Source: Poecilobothrus nobilitatus
Lineage: Eukaryota; Arthropoda; Insecta; Diptera; Dolichopodidae
Length of the DNA: 64,000 bases
Reading direction: 5' to 3'
Assembly (NCBI GenBank): GCA_947095535.1
Contig: OX352773.1
Span: 267,460,515-267,524,514, forward strand
In this document: piece after piece, positions 22,930 through 33,479 of the stretch
Layout of the letters: each line of letters begins with the position of its first letter
Position numbering within the stretch: the stretch's first letter is position 1
Notes under the pieces: generated by a model
Databases searched by the model: none
What the model was told of the DNA's origin: nothing
The model's input: the letters and a program-made list of their open reading frames with translations, nothing else
Translations under genes and position numbers: made by a program

Positions 22930-23925
22930 TGGTCATTACCACTGTTAGTAACTACTAATTAATGTTAGTAATGATGTTAATGGTAATAAGAAACAAGAAA
23001 AAAACAAAGAAACTAACATGCAAGTTAGATTAAAAATGACAGACTAATCATGCAGACTAGAGAATTTACCATGCTCGCGTAAGGTCTGGCTCTCAGTGTT
23101 AATTTGTTAACGCTTATATCGACGAGCTCAGACCTTGAGTTAGTCCCTCTTAACATACGTGAAATAGGCTCAAATTTGCCATAATCTGTAGAATGGTGTG
23201 ACACATTTGTAGAATGGTGTGAACACATTAAAAAGTTCGATCAATCTCAAATTATTCAGATTTTCTCTGAACCTCATTTGTTCGCGAATAGAGGGGGAGT
23301 TGATATCACCGCGAACAATCTGGTGAACGAATATGATATCCGCCACTACACGCCGTGACTGGAGGGAGTTCAAATTAATAAGGGTATTCACGAGTTGGTG
23401 CAAAGTGGTCTTGCACAAGTGCAAAATTTTGCACCGTAGCATATTTCAATTTTTTGACAGTTAAAGTGCACAATTTGCTGTTGTTTTCATGTATAAAAAA
23501 GTGCAAAATTTTGCAAGACTATGCAAGACCTAAAGCCTATTGTATATTTGTGCAAGACCATTGCAAAGTTTGTTTATATATTTTTTGTAAGCGCTATATT
23601 AGATAAAAATTTAAAAAATGCCTAAAAAAAGTGGAAAAAAAATTATTCCTGATTATTTATTAATTCAAGCATATGAAGATATACAAATATCTGAAATTTT
23701 TGGTAAGCATATTAAATTTTTATGTAAACAACTAAACAAGCACATCAACGATATTTGACAGTTCAATAAAAATTCATGCTAGGGTTGCTCACGAGTTGGT
23801 GCAAATATGTGCTACGGTGCAAAAAAAATTTGCACTTTTGCATCAACTCGTGAATACCCTTAATTAAATAAAGTCTAGTTTCATATGGAGGAAGACGTAT
23901 GGGATCAGCCCAAGCAAGGTTGTGT
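22930..23925 (+). repeat. Dispersed repeat family R, copy 2 (interrupted)
   Basis: It matches 4549-5050 from AATTGGTCATTACCACTG to GGAAGACGTATGGGATCAG. It is split at 23379/23862 by a 482-bp element with terminal inverted repeats. A local 22-base duplication (TGTAGAATGGTGTGA twice, about 23188-23225) is present only in this copy. Confidence 0.75.
23380..23861. mobile_element. Nested DNA transposon derivative, AAGGGTATTCACGAG termini
   Basis: The ends AAGGGTATTCACGAGTTG and its inverse agree over 25 bases with one mismatch. The flanks share AATTAA plus one mismatched base, an imperfect direct repeat of about 7 bp. Inside, a 46-codon ORF (23618-23758) opens MPKKSGKKIIPDYLLIQAYE, and a GGTAAG donor-like site follows ISEIF. 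This looks like a captured first exon of a transposase or host gene. A second left-end-like sequence (AGGGTTGCTCACGAGTTGGT) lies 80 bases from the right end, so the right end folds back on itself. Confidence 0.8.
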
Positions 23926-24014
23926 ATGGATTCAATACAACATAATTAGATTGTTTTTAAATTTACTAATTCCTTTCAACAGAAAAGATGGCGTTATGAA
24001 TCAATTAACAATGA

Positions 24015-24278
24015 ATTGTTGGAAAGGCTGGTTTTCACGAGAAAAAAATATCCATGAAAATGTTACGAGCATAGGCAGAAGATACTGAAAAGACCTGTGT
24101 GTAAAAGAGAAAACTTATATAAAAATATCGTCCAACGATTTTTTTATTTTGGTGAATATTGTCTATAAGTTCTTAGAAAAGTATTTTATCAACGATATTT
24201 CTGAGTATATATTTTTTCTCCCTCTTTCCCATTGATAGTACACTATATTTTTTTCTCTTACTAAAAATGCGATAATAT
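24015..24278 (+). mobile_element. Repeat family X, left part
   Basis: It begins AAGGCTGGTTTTCACGAGA, then AATATCCATGAAAATGTT and GCATAGGCAGAAGATA, all shared with 32553-32640. It ends at GCGATAATAT, where a family Y MITE starts. No coding potential. Confidence 0.6.
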
Positions 24279-24630
24279 CATAGATATATTAACTAATAGA
24301 TGGGAAGTTAGGTATAGTCGTTTCTTTTCTTCTTATGTGTTTTCCTGTCTTAAAGCATTCAAAAAAGCATGCATTAAAGCATGCATTTTATAATATGTAT
24401 ACATTTCGTTCACTCAGCTGCTTATATTTATTAAAATAATGTAAAGCATTTTTTCATAACCAGTTTCATTCAGAGATTTTAAGTTTTTATATTACTTAAT
24501 AATTGATATATTTTATTTCTAAAATTAAAATTAAATTTAATTAAGGTAATTCAAAATTTTAATTACTTGTAAAGTAACAAAATAAGTGATAAAATTCTTA
24601 AAAAAATTAGAAATGAAATTATTTCACCTT
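24279..24630 (-). mobile_element. MITE family Y, copy B (truncated, inverted)
   Basis: Reverse complement of copies A, C and D. It starts CATAGATATATTAACTAATA and stops at ATTTCACCTT. The last 100 bases or so, including the opposite terminal repeat, are missing and replaced by another repeat. Confidence 0.85.
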
Positions 24631-24856
24631 CCTTGTTTATATTTGGTGGAAAAACGTACGTTACTCCAAAATTTTTAGGCAAGGGAGAAAAGCGGGATGG
24701 AAATGATTTGACATGATTTTGCCAAAAAAAAGCACCTTCACTCTGGTGTAAACATGAAGGTTGAAAAAGGAGTGGAAGGTCTTAGACCTTGTTTACATTT
24801 AGTGGAAAAACGTACGTTTCTCCAAAATTTTTAGGCAAGGGAGGAAAGCGGGATGG
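24631..24856. repeat. Two 70-bp direct repeats, 156 bp apart
   Basis: 24631-24700 and 24787-24856 share AAAAACGTACGTT, CTCCAAAATTTTTAGGCAAG and AGCGGGATGG with few mismatches. The 86 bases between hold a partly inverted GTAAACATGAAGG. This may be the remains of a small element inserted at the truncated end of MITE copy B. Confidence 0.8.
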
Positions 24857-24959
24857 TAAAAGAAAAGCACGTACGAAAAATAAAATTTCCTACGTGTCTG
24901 ACAAAATGAAAAAGAAATGCAAAAAAATCGTCATTTCATTTCTAGAGTAGGGTTACTAT

Positions 24960-26545
24960 TCGTTTTTTTTAGTGAGATCTGACAATATAGAGTTTTGGTG
25001 GTGTTAAACTAAACTCTGTTGTTTGCACCCCAGCTGGAAATTATGGCTAAATCATGGTTGACCGTGTTGAACATAGAAAGCTGTTCTGCATTGATGGCGG
25101 TGTTTGCGCTGTCGTCGGCGAAAATATGGATTAGATTGAAGGTTGTAGATAAGAGATGGTTGATAAAAATCAAAAAGAGAGTTGGAGCAAGGACGGATCC
25201 TTGTGGAACGCCAATATTTATTTGGAATTTGTGGAATATGTAACCGTCGACTAGAACACCAATACAGCAATTCGAAAGAAAATCTTCAATCCATTTACAG
25301 AAAATAGTTCCAAAGCCTATAGGTTGAGATTTGCTCAAAAGAGCAACGTGCCAAAAAAAAGCTCAAAAGCTTTCGAAATATCAAGAGCAACAACAGTACA
25401 TTCGCCAGAGTAGTGAATGCTGCTATTAAGTTTTCCACAAAGATATGTCATAAGATCGCTAGTGGACATCTAAAACCATATTGTCGATCATTCAAAATAC
25501 CATTATCATCGAGATATTTCCTAAGCTTTTGGTTTATGATCGTTTCCATAACTTTGAAAATAATGGAAATTATAGCTATAGGACTATAGTTTGAGGGGTC
25601 GCTATCCCAGTCGTAAATGATAGGTAAAAAAGGTTGCGCAGAATACTTTCTTTCTTTCTTTCAAAATAGAGAAAGCAATATTTTTTAGAACCATGGCAGG
25701 GATTCCATCGGGACCAGTAGACTTTCTATCATTTAGATTCTTCAGAACTTTCACTAGAGCTCGGGTCCTGAACAAGATTTTTCCAAATATACAGGAATGA
25801 TCATCAACAGGAATGATCAACAGGAACAGGAAAGGCTGTGTAATTTCCTATCCACATTTATGTGGCAGAGAAATGCAAAAAAACAAAACAAGATGTTGGT
25901 TTTGGATGGTTTGGTCGAGAATCCCTGTTGGGTTCTTGACAAGTTTAGAAAGTTGGAAGAGGTTTCTAAATAGTTCAACTTGCCTACCTTCTGCAGAATT
26001 GTGACTAGAAAAATGGAGCCAGTTCTTGTTATGTACATTGAAATCGCCAGCAACAAGAATCTTGGCATCTGGGTATTTTTTCAGGATTGAGTTCGTGTTG
26101 TCGGGTAGTTCATCAATGGGCACAGGTGTCTCTAGCTCCGTTGATGGAGATCTGTATACAAAACAGATACATACAGAAAAAAGTTGTAGACTTTTCAACA
26201 CGGATTTTTATACATATATAGTGAAAAATATGGTTGGAGCCTCTTAGATTGTAAAGGGTGTTAAAAGCTACATCAGAGCGAATATATAAAGCGACACCTC
26301 TGTGGGAAATAAAATGCGAAACTAAAGAGTAGCCGTTAATATTAAAATTAATATTGTCATCTCTGACTTGAGTTTCGCATAGTGCTTAAAGAGATTAAAT
26401 GGGCGTCTACGGTACAAAAGTTTGATGCAAGCCCACGAATATTGCAAAAAAAATCAATAGAAAGGTTGGCGATCATGAAGTACCTACAATTGAGTACAGA
26501 AATCGAAAATTTAAAATAATAAAAATTAGAATAAAAATTATGCAA
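24960..26545 (-). pseudogene. Decayed non-LTR retrotransposon ORF2 (endonuclease plus RT)
   Basis: Minus strand. An AP-endonuclease start (FFCNIRGLASNF) lies near 26480, HRGVALYIRSDVA near 26300 and the endonuclease core VAGDFNVHN near 26045. RT blocks follow: RKSTGPDGIPAMVLKNIA near 25710, GVPQGSVLAPTLF near 25220 and the catalytic FADDSA near 25120. Frameshifts and stops break every domain, and the region between endonuclease and RT is mostly deleted at 25810-25890, where a SINE tail is inserted. The copy stops just after RT, lacking the thumb and 3' UTR. The motifs fit the CR1/jockey group. Confidence 0.85.
25829..25889 (+). mobile_element. 5'-truncated SINE tail inside the retrotransposon
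   Basis: GGCTGTGTAATTTCC, then CCACATTTATGTGGCAGAGA and an A-rich tail match the 3' part of the SINE at 28134-28338, in the opposite orientation. It interrupts the dead LINE at 24960-26545, so it inserted after that copy. Confidence 0.65.
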
Positions 26546-26549
26546 ATAT

Positions 26550-27430
26550 TTAAATAAGTTTTAAATTAATATAGCAAAAATATACTACAAATAATAGATA
26601 AAATAAAAGTTAATCCAAAAAACAAATAAAAAAGAAAGAACTATACCTAACGAAAACGTAATTCGATAACATCGTAAAAAATTAATAGTGAATATATAAT
26701 AAATTAAATTGCAAAATTTCAAAACAATCGGGCTCGGTTACTATTCTAAATCTTTGAAGTTATTTTATTGCATGTTTATACTTTCTATTTGCATGTTTAT
26801 GCATGTTTGTAAATATTAGAATGTTTAAGGATGTAAGAAAAGACTCACGCCGGCAAGGTATATCTTGCGTAGTATGCAAAAGAAGTAAACGGGAAGTATT
26901 TGAATTTTTATTATTTATTAATTTTAAGTAATAAAAATTGGGTTTTTACGCCAATTGGAAAATTGTTATTATATTATAATACACTATATTTTTAAATTTT
27001 CAAGTTGGCTTTTTCCCTGCTAATATTGATCTTATTCTTTTCTTTCTTATCAAAAAAAATATTCTTTTAAAATAACATTTTTGGCATTCAGTACATTCTT
27101 CATTTTGCTTTAAGAAGCTTCAATATGTAAATTGCATTTTCGATTTTTAAACTGTGATAAAAAAAATAAAAATTTAAACCCGACTTGTAAGTACTATAAT
27201 GCTTATAAGAGTTAAGAACGCTAGCAATTTAAAATAAAAAATCACGCAATTACTCAAATCATATATGAATTACATTTATTTAAAAATTGTTAACGAAAGA
27301 AAAAAGTACTAACGGTTAACAAAAAGTACTAAGAATAACTAATTATTAATATAATTCACACATTCATACATTAATACATTCAACAATGACATTATACCAT
27401 TTATATACTAATCAAATTATAGTTTCTATT
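26550..27430. other. Intergenic, no gene seen
   Basis: AT-rich sequence upstream of the dead LINE. Nothing recognised. Confidence 0.4.
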
Positions 27431-27436
27431 CTTTTT

Positions 27437-27793
27437 GCTGCCCATACACGGCGGAATAGGTTGTAAACTTGGTACGCGGACAGGTTTTAGAACCATACCA
27501 TACACTTATCCAACCTATCATCCAACCATTATGTAATTATGTACTTTATATTTTTATTATTTTCTCAAATCAAAAAATCTCAATGTTAAAATGACATTTA
27601 CGTTGTACAACTTGCCCATACCCGATACAACTCAACCACAAACAAAAGACTCCGCCCACAAAAATCAAAATTTTTTGATATTCATTCAACCAACTTTCCA
27701 ACCATCAAAATGGTTTTACAACTTGCCCATACACGATACAACTTATCAAGTCCGCGGACCTGTTCTAAAACCTGGTCCGCCGGGTATGGGCAG
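27437..27793. mobile_element. MITE with GCTGCCCATAC termini
   Basis: The left end GCTGCCCATACACGGCGGA and the inverted right end GCTGCCCATACCCGGCGGA match at 18 of 19 positions. The subterminal words (GCGGACAGGTTTTAGAAC; CAACTTGCCCATAC twice) are also mirrored. About 357 bases, no transposase. No clear target duplication. The CpG-bearing ends stand out from the AT-rich flanks. Confidence 0.8.
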
Positions 27794-27799
27794 CATTAT

Positions 27800-28130
27800 G
27801 TTAAATAAAATTCTTTATTTACATTTTTTTTACACATTCATATTATTTTTATAAGTAATATAAATACGTATATGTATTGTGTACATTTTCGAGTGTAAAA
27901 AATGAGTTTTTCTCATTTTACAAATGCTTATAATTTATAAGTGGAAATATTTTGAGTATTGAGCAAATTTGGGTACAATAAGATGTATATTGAGTAATTT
28001 ACGTTTTTAAGAAATTGACTAGAAAATATTGTACTGGATCAGGATAAATACTCTATGTATATAGTTTCTTTATGGTTTTATATAAAAAGTTAAAATTAAT
28101 TTATTTACGTTTACAATATAAAGATGTCAA
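27800..28130. other. Intergenic, contains a shared 50-base repeat
   Basis: The stretch 28080-28132 (GTTAAAATTAATTTATTTAC, CAATATAAAGATGTCAATAA) recurs at about 36990-37043. Nothing else recognised. Confidence 0.5.
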
Positions 28131-28133
28131 TAA

Positions 28134-28338
28134 TTTTTTTTTTTTTTTTAGTACATTTCTCTGCCACATAAATGTGAACAGGAAATTACACAGCCTTTAC
28201 ACAGCCTTGGAAATTACACAGGCGTGGCTGTAAATGTCGTAAGGGGGAATAACTCTTACGACGTGTGTGGGATTCGAACCCACACTCCCTCGGTGTTTAC
28301 AGCGTATTTTATACGCTCTTACCCACTAGGCCACCGAG
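28134..28338 (-). mobile_element. tRNA-derived SINE
   Basis: Read on the minus strand it opens CTCGGTGGCCTAGTGGGTAA (box A at about 28323-28336). Box B GGTTCGAATCC follows at 28270-28280. A body contains the inverted pair GTCGTAAG...CTTACGAC, then GGCTGTGTAA repeats, and it ends in an A run (28134-28149). The acceptor ends do not pair, so it is not a working tRNA. It would be transcribed by RNA polymerase III and moved by a LINE. Confidence 0.85.
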
Positions 28339-28524
28339 GTATATATAAAATCAGTCTTATGTATAATCAAAAGCAAACAAAAATTAAAATTAGTAATAAA
28401 AAAATAAAAATTCAACAAAAATTTGGTATAAAATCAGAATTACTTAAGAATTAATTACATTATAACAAACCAAAAAGAGTGGGAAAAAAAAACAATAAAT
28501 ATTCTATTCCAAGATCAAAATTAA

Positions 28525-29560
28525 TTAGTATTTAACTAAGAACAGGTTTTTACATTCGTTTTTTAAATTTTTTACATTTAAACTTTTAATATCAGCTGGC
28601 AAATTATTATAACTTCTAATTGCTGAGTTCATAATTGATTGGAGTCCATTAAGATTTGTACTTGTTAGTACTCCGCAATTACTACGCAGATGATGAGATG
28701 TTTTGGTTTCATAATTATGTATTTGATTGTTCGTTATAATCGTTATATTAGTTTGAATGTTATTTTGTGTTACATTATGTACATGAATTATTTTGGACAA
28801 GTCTCTGATGTCTGTAATTTTGCAAAATTTCTAATTTTTTATGTATTTCATTTGTTGGTGACCTTTTATTTAACATAAACAAATTTTTAATTGCTTTGTT
28901 TTGTATAATTTGTAGTATTTCGATGTTTTTGTTGTACATATTACCCCACACTGATATTCCATAAGTTATTGCGCTGTAGAAAATACTATAAAATGTAGAT
29001 TTTTTTACTTTCAATGGCAAACGCTTTCCTATTTTTTTAAATAAACCTGCTACTCTTCTTGTTTTTTTAGCTAATTCTAACGTATGTGGAGTCCAGTTTA
29101 AGTTTTCGTTCACAATAATGTCAAGATATTTATTGTGTCACCCTTTCAATTTCCGCATCGTTATATATTACCTTTATTATTTCAATTTTTGGTTTAATTA
29201 GCATAAATTTGGTTTTTTTAACATTGACTGTTAATTTGTGAGTGTTCATCCAATCATGTATTGTTAACATGTCTTTCGCTATAGCCTTTTCTAATTCTTT
29301 TGTATTGTGCTGTGCGTACACTATCACCAGGTCATCGGCATACAAAAATGGTTTACCTTTTGTTTTTATCAACGAAAAATCGCTTATATAGCATGAGAAT
29401 AATGTTGGTCCAAGTGCATTTCCTTGTATCACGCCATAATCGATATTTGCAATATTATTTCTTACGCTATCGCATTCTGTATATTGTTTTCGATTTTCGA
29501 GGTAATTTTTGAACCAATTTAGTTTTAATAAAAATGAATTTTTTCGTAAAATTTAGATTC
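28525..29560 (-). pseudogene. Non-LTR retrotransposon ORF2 C-terminal part
   Basis: 5'-truncated, minus strand. It starts within RT (KLNWFKNYLENRKQ near 29520), then QGNALGPTLFSCYISDFSL, the catalytic YADDLVIVY near 29340 and the thumb helix block TVNVKKTKFMLIKP. The typical CR1/jockey C-terminus LNWTPHTLELAKKT...AITYGISVWGN follows, with a final stretch ending at 28525. Only one or two frame breaks are visible (near 29130 and 28800), so it is younger than the copy at 25 kb. Confidence 0.85.
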
Positions 29561-29840
29561 TAACGGTAAAAGACTATCGCTTTTCGAACTATTTTAGGGG
29601 GTGGTCACGTGGCCCTTTTTTTGGTGGCAGTTATATAATGTACTTTACCCAAGTTTTCCTTATTTAACATTTTTTTAAACATTTTGTTAAATAATTCTTT
29701 CAAATAGTAAATTAAAAAAGTTTCAAATGTAAACAACCTTTTTGGTTTTGACTTTTGTAGTTGTCAAATGAAAATAATAAATTATTTTTTAATAAGTTAT
29801 TTGAAAAACTAGCTTTGAAGCTTATTATTTTATAATAATC
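29561..29840. other. Intergenic, no gene seen
   Basis: Short AT-rich region between repeats. Nothing recognised. Confidence 0.4.
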
Positions 29841-29844
29841 GAGT

Positions 29845-29975
29845 TGTTTTTAATCCGTTTGTTTATATCATTTGTTTCAAAAGTGTAGTAAACTTTTTAT
29901 TAGTTAAGCAATTTTTATAGTTCTCTGATTGGTTGAGAATGCTCCACAGTCTTATAAACGAACGAAATGAAACTG
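29845..29975 (-). repeat. Dispersed repeat, copy 2 (inverted copy of 3.3 kb)
   Basis: Reverse complement of 3285-3425; shares TCTCTGATTGGTT, AATTTTTATAGTT and GTTTATATCATTTGT. Confidence 0.6.
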
Positions 29976-30034
29976 TCAAAAATAATAAATTAACTGATTA
30001 AACTTTAATTTTGTCTTGTAAAGGTACCTAATTA

Positions 30035-30180
30035 AAAATAGCAAAGGTTACACCTTTACACAAGTCCGGAGATAACTTCATTAATAAGTATTGATCTCCA
30101 AAAGGCAATTGCAGATCGTAGACGATAGGCGATTCAATTGATCATGACATTCTGCTAATGAAAGTAGTACTAAAAAAATA
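30035..30180 (+). pseudogene. Small non-LTR RT fragment
   Basis: The plus strand reads AKVTPLHKSGDNFINKY, then after a gap and frame change DSIDHDILLMK. These are two RT blocks (the PLxKxGD and FDxxDHDILL motifs) of a CR1/jockey-type element with the sequence between them deleted. Confidence 0.55.
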
Positions 30181-30216
30181 AATTAAATTTAAATTAAAAA
30201 TTGAAGGTGCGTAAAT

Positions 30217-31851
30217 CTAATGATTTTTTTTAAAGTGATCCAACCAATAGAAGGATTTTGGTTCACAAGCTGTACAAAACGTATCTACTTGTTTCGGTTG
30301 TCCAGAAATTGGTCGGACCATATTATAATCTTGGTAGCATATTATGCATCTGGCTCTCTCTTTCTTCCATCCTTGGTTTTTTCCTGATTTCGTTGTAATA
30401 TACGCTTCTTGTTCTGTTGTTTAGCATTCAAGTCATTTCTTTGATTAAATCCATCATAGACTAAGGGATAGTATAATTGATTTGCTAAACTCCAAAATTT
30501 TAACTGTTCTATTTGTTTTTTTATTTAAAACATATGCATTTATAATAGCCGTATTTAATAGAATTTCAAACCCAACTTTATGAAACCATCTGACAGTTTT
30601 TCGAAATGATGAAAAATAACTAACTAATTGGTCGGATAAATCTATACTTGCTTTGATTTATTGTATGAAACAATTACGTCTGGTTTAATACCTCGTTTTC
30701 CCATTCTGTTTTCGCTCTCAATTAAAGTACCACGATCCTTAGTTGATAAAAAGCATACATTTTTTTTTCCTTCCACATACCGACCACAATTCCATTTTTT
30801 CCTAAGGCAATTCATTGTCCCTCTTTTAATATTTCAAATTGGGCTACTCCTTTCCCTTGTATTATTAGTGTACCTCGCAAATGTGTTTTTCGTAAAATGC
30901 AGTAGTTAGCAAGTTGATGTATAAAAATTATCAACTGTTAATATTCTCCCTGCATTGCAAATATACGTAGCTAAACTGTATTCTGTTTCACGATTTGTAC
31001 ATTTTCCCGAATAAACTTTCAAACGGTAAGTGTATCCCTCTGAGTCTGTCAATTTGAAAAATTTTATGCCATATTTATTACTTTTTCCGGGCATATATTG
31101 TTTGAACAACAATCGACCTCGAAAAGGTACCATAGATTCATCAATTACAACATCTTATGGAGTATTTTGGGCATCTCTAAAGTTTCTATTAATTTTATCA
31201 ACAAGTAAATCAGTTTTGAATAGTCTTGAGGATGACAAATTGCTTTAGGCATTGTAAGCAAAATGTACATGTCTCAAAATTTTTTAAAAATGGTTTCGTG
31301 ACATAATTTTAGGAATAAATTTATTACTAAAAAAAGGTTCTATACTCCAATAATCTCTAATTTGCGGATAATTTATAATGCCCATATAAAGAACGATAGC
31401 AAAAATTTTTTTGATTTCATCTGAATCACAGTCTTTACTCCATACGCTATTTTTTTTACGAGTGGTGCTTCTATTGTTTTCATGTCTTTGTCTTTCTCTA
31501 TTAATTTCTTGTACTATTAAATTAATTACATCATCAGTCAAAAATAATTTAAAGTGTTTATAAAGTGAAGTTAATAAATATTTTTTTTGAGAGAAATCCT
31601 TTTCATTAAAAATTTTTAAAGTGGTTCCATCGGCTGATTTCCATTCACTAAATGCTGAAACTGAATCATCCATTATATTTGCTATACCTTCAAATTCTTC
31701 AGTATTTTCAACGTTTAATTGGAAAATATTATCACTATTTTGGGAAAAAATCGCTGTCATATTGAGAATCTGATTCGAAGTCGTTATCACACCCACTTGA
31801 AAAATCGTCATCTGTTTCACGCAAAATGTTCGATATATCAGAGTGTTCCAT
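30217..31851 (-). pseudogene. Decayed piggyBac-type transposase (DDE_Tnp_1_7)
   Basis: Minus strand, start at 31851. An acidic N-terminus (DDDFSSGCDNDFESDSQYDSD) is typical of the family. Conserved blocks are IVLYMGIINYPQIRDYWS, DESMVPFRGRLLFKQYMPGK (first catalytic region), ILTVDNFYTS (second Asp) and KASIDLSDQLVSYFSSFRKT (third region). A Cys-rich C-terminus (CIICYQDYN...TFCTACEP) follows. At least three frame breaks or stops interrupt it, the first about 40 codons in. A GC-richer cluster of palindromes just upstream (32.08-32.40 kb) may be the element's 5' end. Confidence 0.85.
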
Positions 31852-32077
31852 TTTTAGCTCTAAACATTAAAATTTTAATTTTTAAATACCCTTCAAAACA
31901 GTATAAAAAATATTTCGGTAGGTAACTGATTTTTGATAAATTTTTTAAAAATGTGCTTAAGCTTCCAGAAACCTGTTCACTTCTTCAGTGTTCGTAAAGA
32001 TAAAAGAAAGCAACAAAAAAAAGCACATTCAAATTTAAAAAACAGGAAAATCCCAAAATGTCAAGACGTTAAATTCA

Positions 32078-32400
32078 AAATTAATGTTCACCGGTGAGCA
32101 AATATTGAAAAAGTTTTTGAACTTTGTCCCCAAATGTCCGGTGATGTATCACCGGTGAACATTAATTTTTATTGCTTCTATCGCCATCCTGTTTGAAAAA
32201 TAAGTAAGCTGTCAAAATTTCAGCTTACTGTCAAATTAGGAAGTACATTAAATTGATTCGGGATTTTGAGAACATTCAGCAGTTTTCACATGTGATACAC
32301 GTGGGACTTAACGCAAGTTTATTTTTATGTTCACCGGTGAGCATGAAATTTTGAAAACATTTGAGTGATGTTCCCCGGTGATACACGTGTGACTCAACCT
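32078..32400. repeat. Cluster of TCACCGGTGA palindromes and tandem units
   Basis: TCACCGGTGA occurs at 32089, 32149 and 32331, with degenerate copies (TCCGGTGA, CCCCGGTGA) near 32137 and 32373. The arms 32078-32098 and 32149-32169 form a 21-bp inverted repeat. CACGTG with a neighbouring TGTATCAC or GTGATACA recurs. The blocks seem to be two or three diverged units of about 100 bases. They lie some 230 bases upstream of the piggyBac start. Confidence 0.7.
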
Positions 32401-32404
32401 ATTA

Positions 32405-32550
32405 AAAAAACCTGTACCAAATAATTTCAGAATAATTGTGAATGGTGAAATCCTTCAGCAAACTGATCTTATTAGGTATCTTAGTCTATATATAGACAAA
32501 AATTTGAAATTGACCTATCACATTGACCATGTTAAAAATAAAACTATTCC
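32405..32550 (+). pseudogene. Non-LTR RT thumb fragment
   Basis: The plus strand reads FRIIVNGEILQQTDLIRYLS followed by a LYIDKNLKLTYHIDHVKNK block. This is the block after the RT palm in CR1/jockey elements (consensus like IKYLGLxIDxNLxWxxHI). Both ends are truncated. Confidence 0.6.
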
Positions 32551-32552
32551 TT

Positions 32553-32790
32553 AAGGCTGGTTTTCATTAGACCATATCCACGAAAATGTTAGAGCATAGG
32601 CAGAAGATATAAAAATGATGCCTGTGTGAAAGAGAGAAAACTAAAAAAATATCCATGAAACATTTGAAGGTATTCAAGAAAGTAACTATAAATATCCCCG
32701 AAAATATGTTCTTTAAATATATGTTGCTATAAATATCGTGAATATTTTTAATATGCAAAAGTTGTACATATCTTACAAAAAAACTTCTCA
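32553..32790 (+). mobile_element. Repeat family X, copy a
   Basis: It starts AAGGCTGGTTTTCATTAGA and shares long blocks with 24015-24110 and with 13190-13308 (TGCTATAAATATCGTGAATA). The right terminal repeat is lost. Confidence 0.6.
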
Positions 32791-32799
32791 CTGCCATGG

Positions 32800-33470
32800 C
32801 ATTTAAATTTTGACAATTGTCAATAAAATAAACAAATGTTCAAATTTTTTTATTTTTGTTTTTTAGTGGGAAACTATATTAAAATGACTATATTATAAGT
32901 ATAAAAATATTAGTAATAAACAATATTATTTTTAACAACTTTATAAATAAAAAATTTTAAATTTTTAACTAAATATGAATGTAGGATTAGGAATTAGTAA
33001 ATAAGTAGCTATTTGCGTTAATTTTACCATTTGCTCATATTCGATTAGTAACTATTTGCGATAATTTTACCATTTGCTCGTCAAGTATTTTAAAATAAAA
33101 TAATAACAGTTTAATTTTTTTTGTCTGCTCTTACATTAATTTTGGCTTTACTTTTGGTATATAAAATTAGAAAACACATGTTGTAAAACTGTTGTTTAAG
33201 TTGAACGAGAAAGTAAAGTCGTAGAATTAAATATAAGAATTGAAGAATCAAGCACATATTGGATAATTTTATCAAGGCTGAATTTAATTTTTGTTTGTAA
33301 TTTTTTAGAATTAAATAAATAGTATTAGGAAATCATAATATTGGATTTATTATTACTTATACATAATACATATATTATATACTCTACATTTGGGAGCTCA
33401 ACAAATAAGTTAAGGAATCATTTTGTAATTTCACCGTATGAATGCGGTTAAAATACTACAGTTAAAAGTA
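32800..33470. other. Intergenic; possible LTR remnant of the following gypsy element
   Basis: AT-rich. Two 36-base direct repeats (GCTATTTGCGTTAATTTTAC and a near copy) lie at about 33003 and 33047. ...CTCTACA followed by TTTGGGAGCTCAACAAATA near 33385 could be an LTR end and primer-binding site, but no second LTR exists here for comparison. Confidence 0.35.
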
Positions 33471-33479
33471 TCGGAGTTG

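Noticed and set aside
28250..28338. Functional tRNA gene on the minus strand
   Set aside because: Boxes A and B are good, but the acceptor ends do not pair and a SINE body with an A tail follows.
33385..33405. Primer-binding site TTTGGGAGCTCAACA for the decayed gypsy element
   Set aside because: Position is plausible, but without an LTR pair or a tRNA match I could verify it is kept only as a remark.
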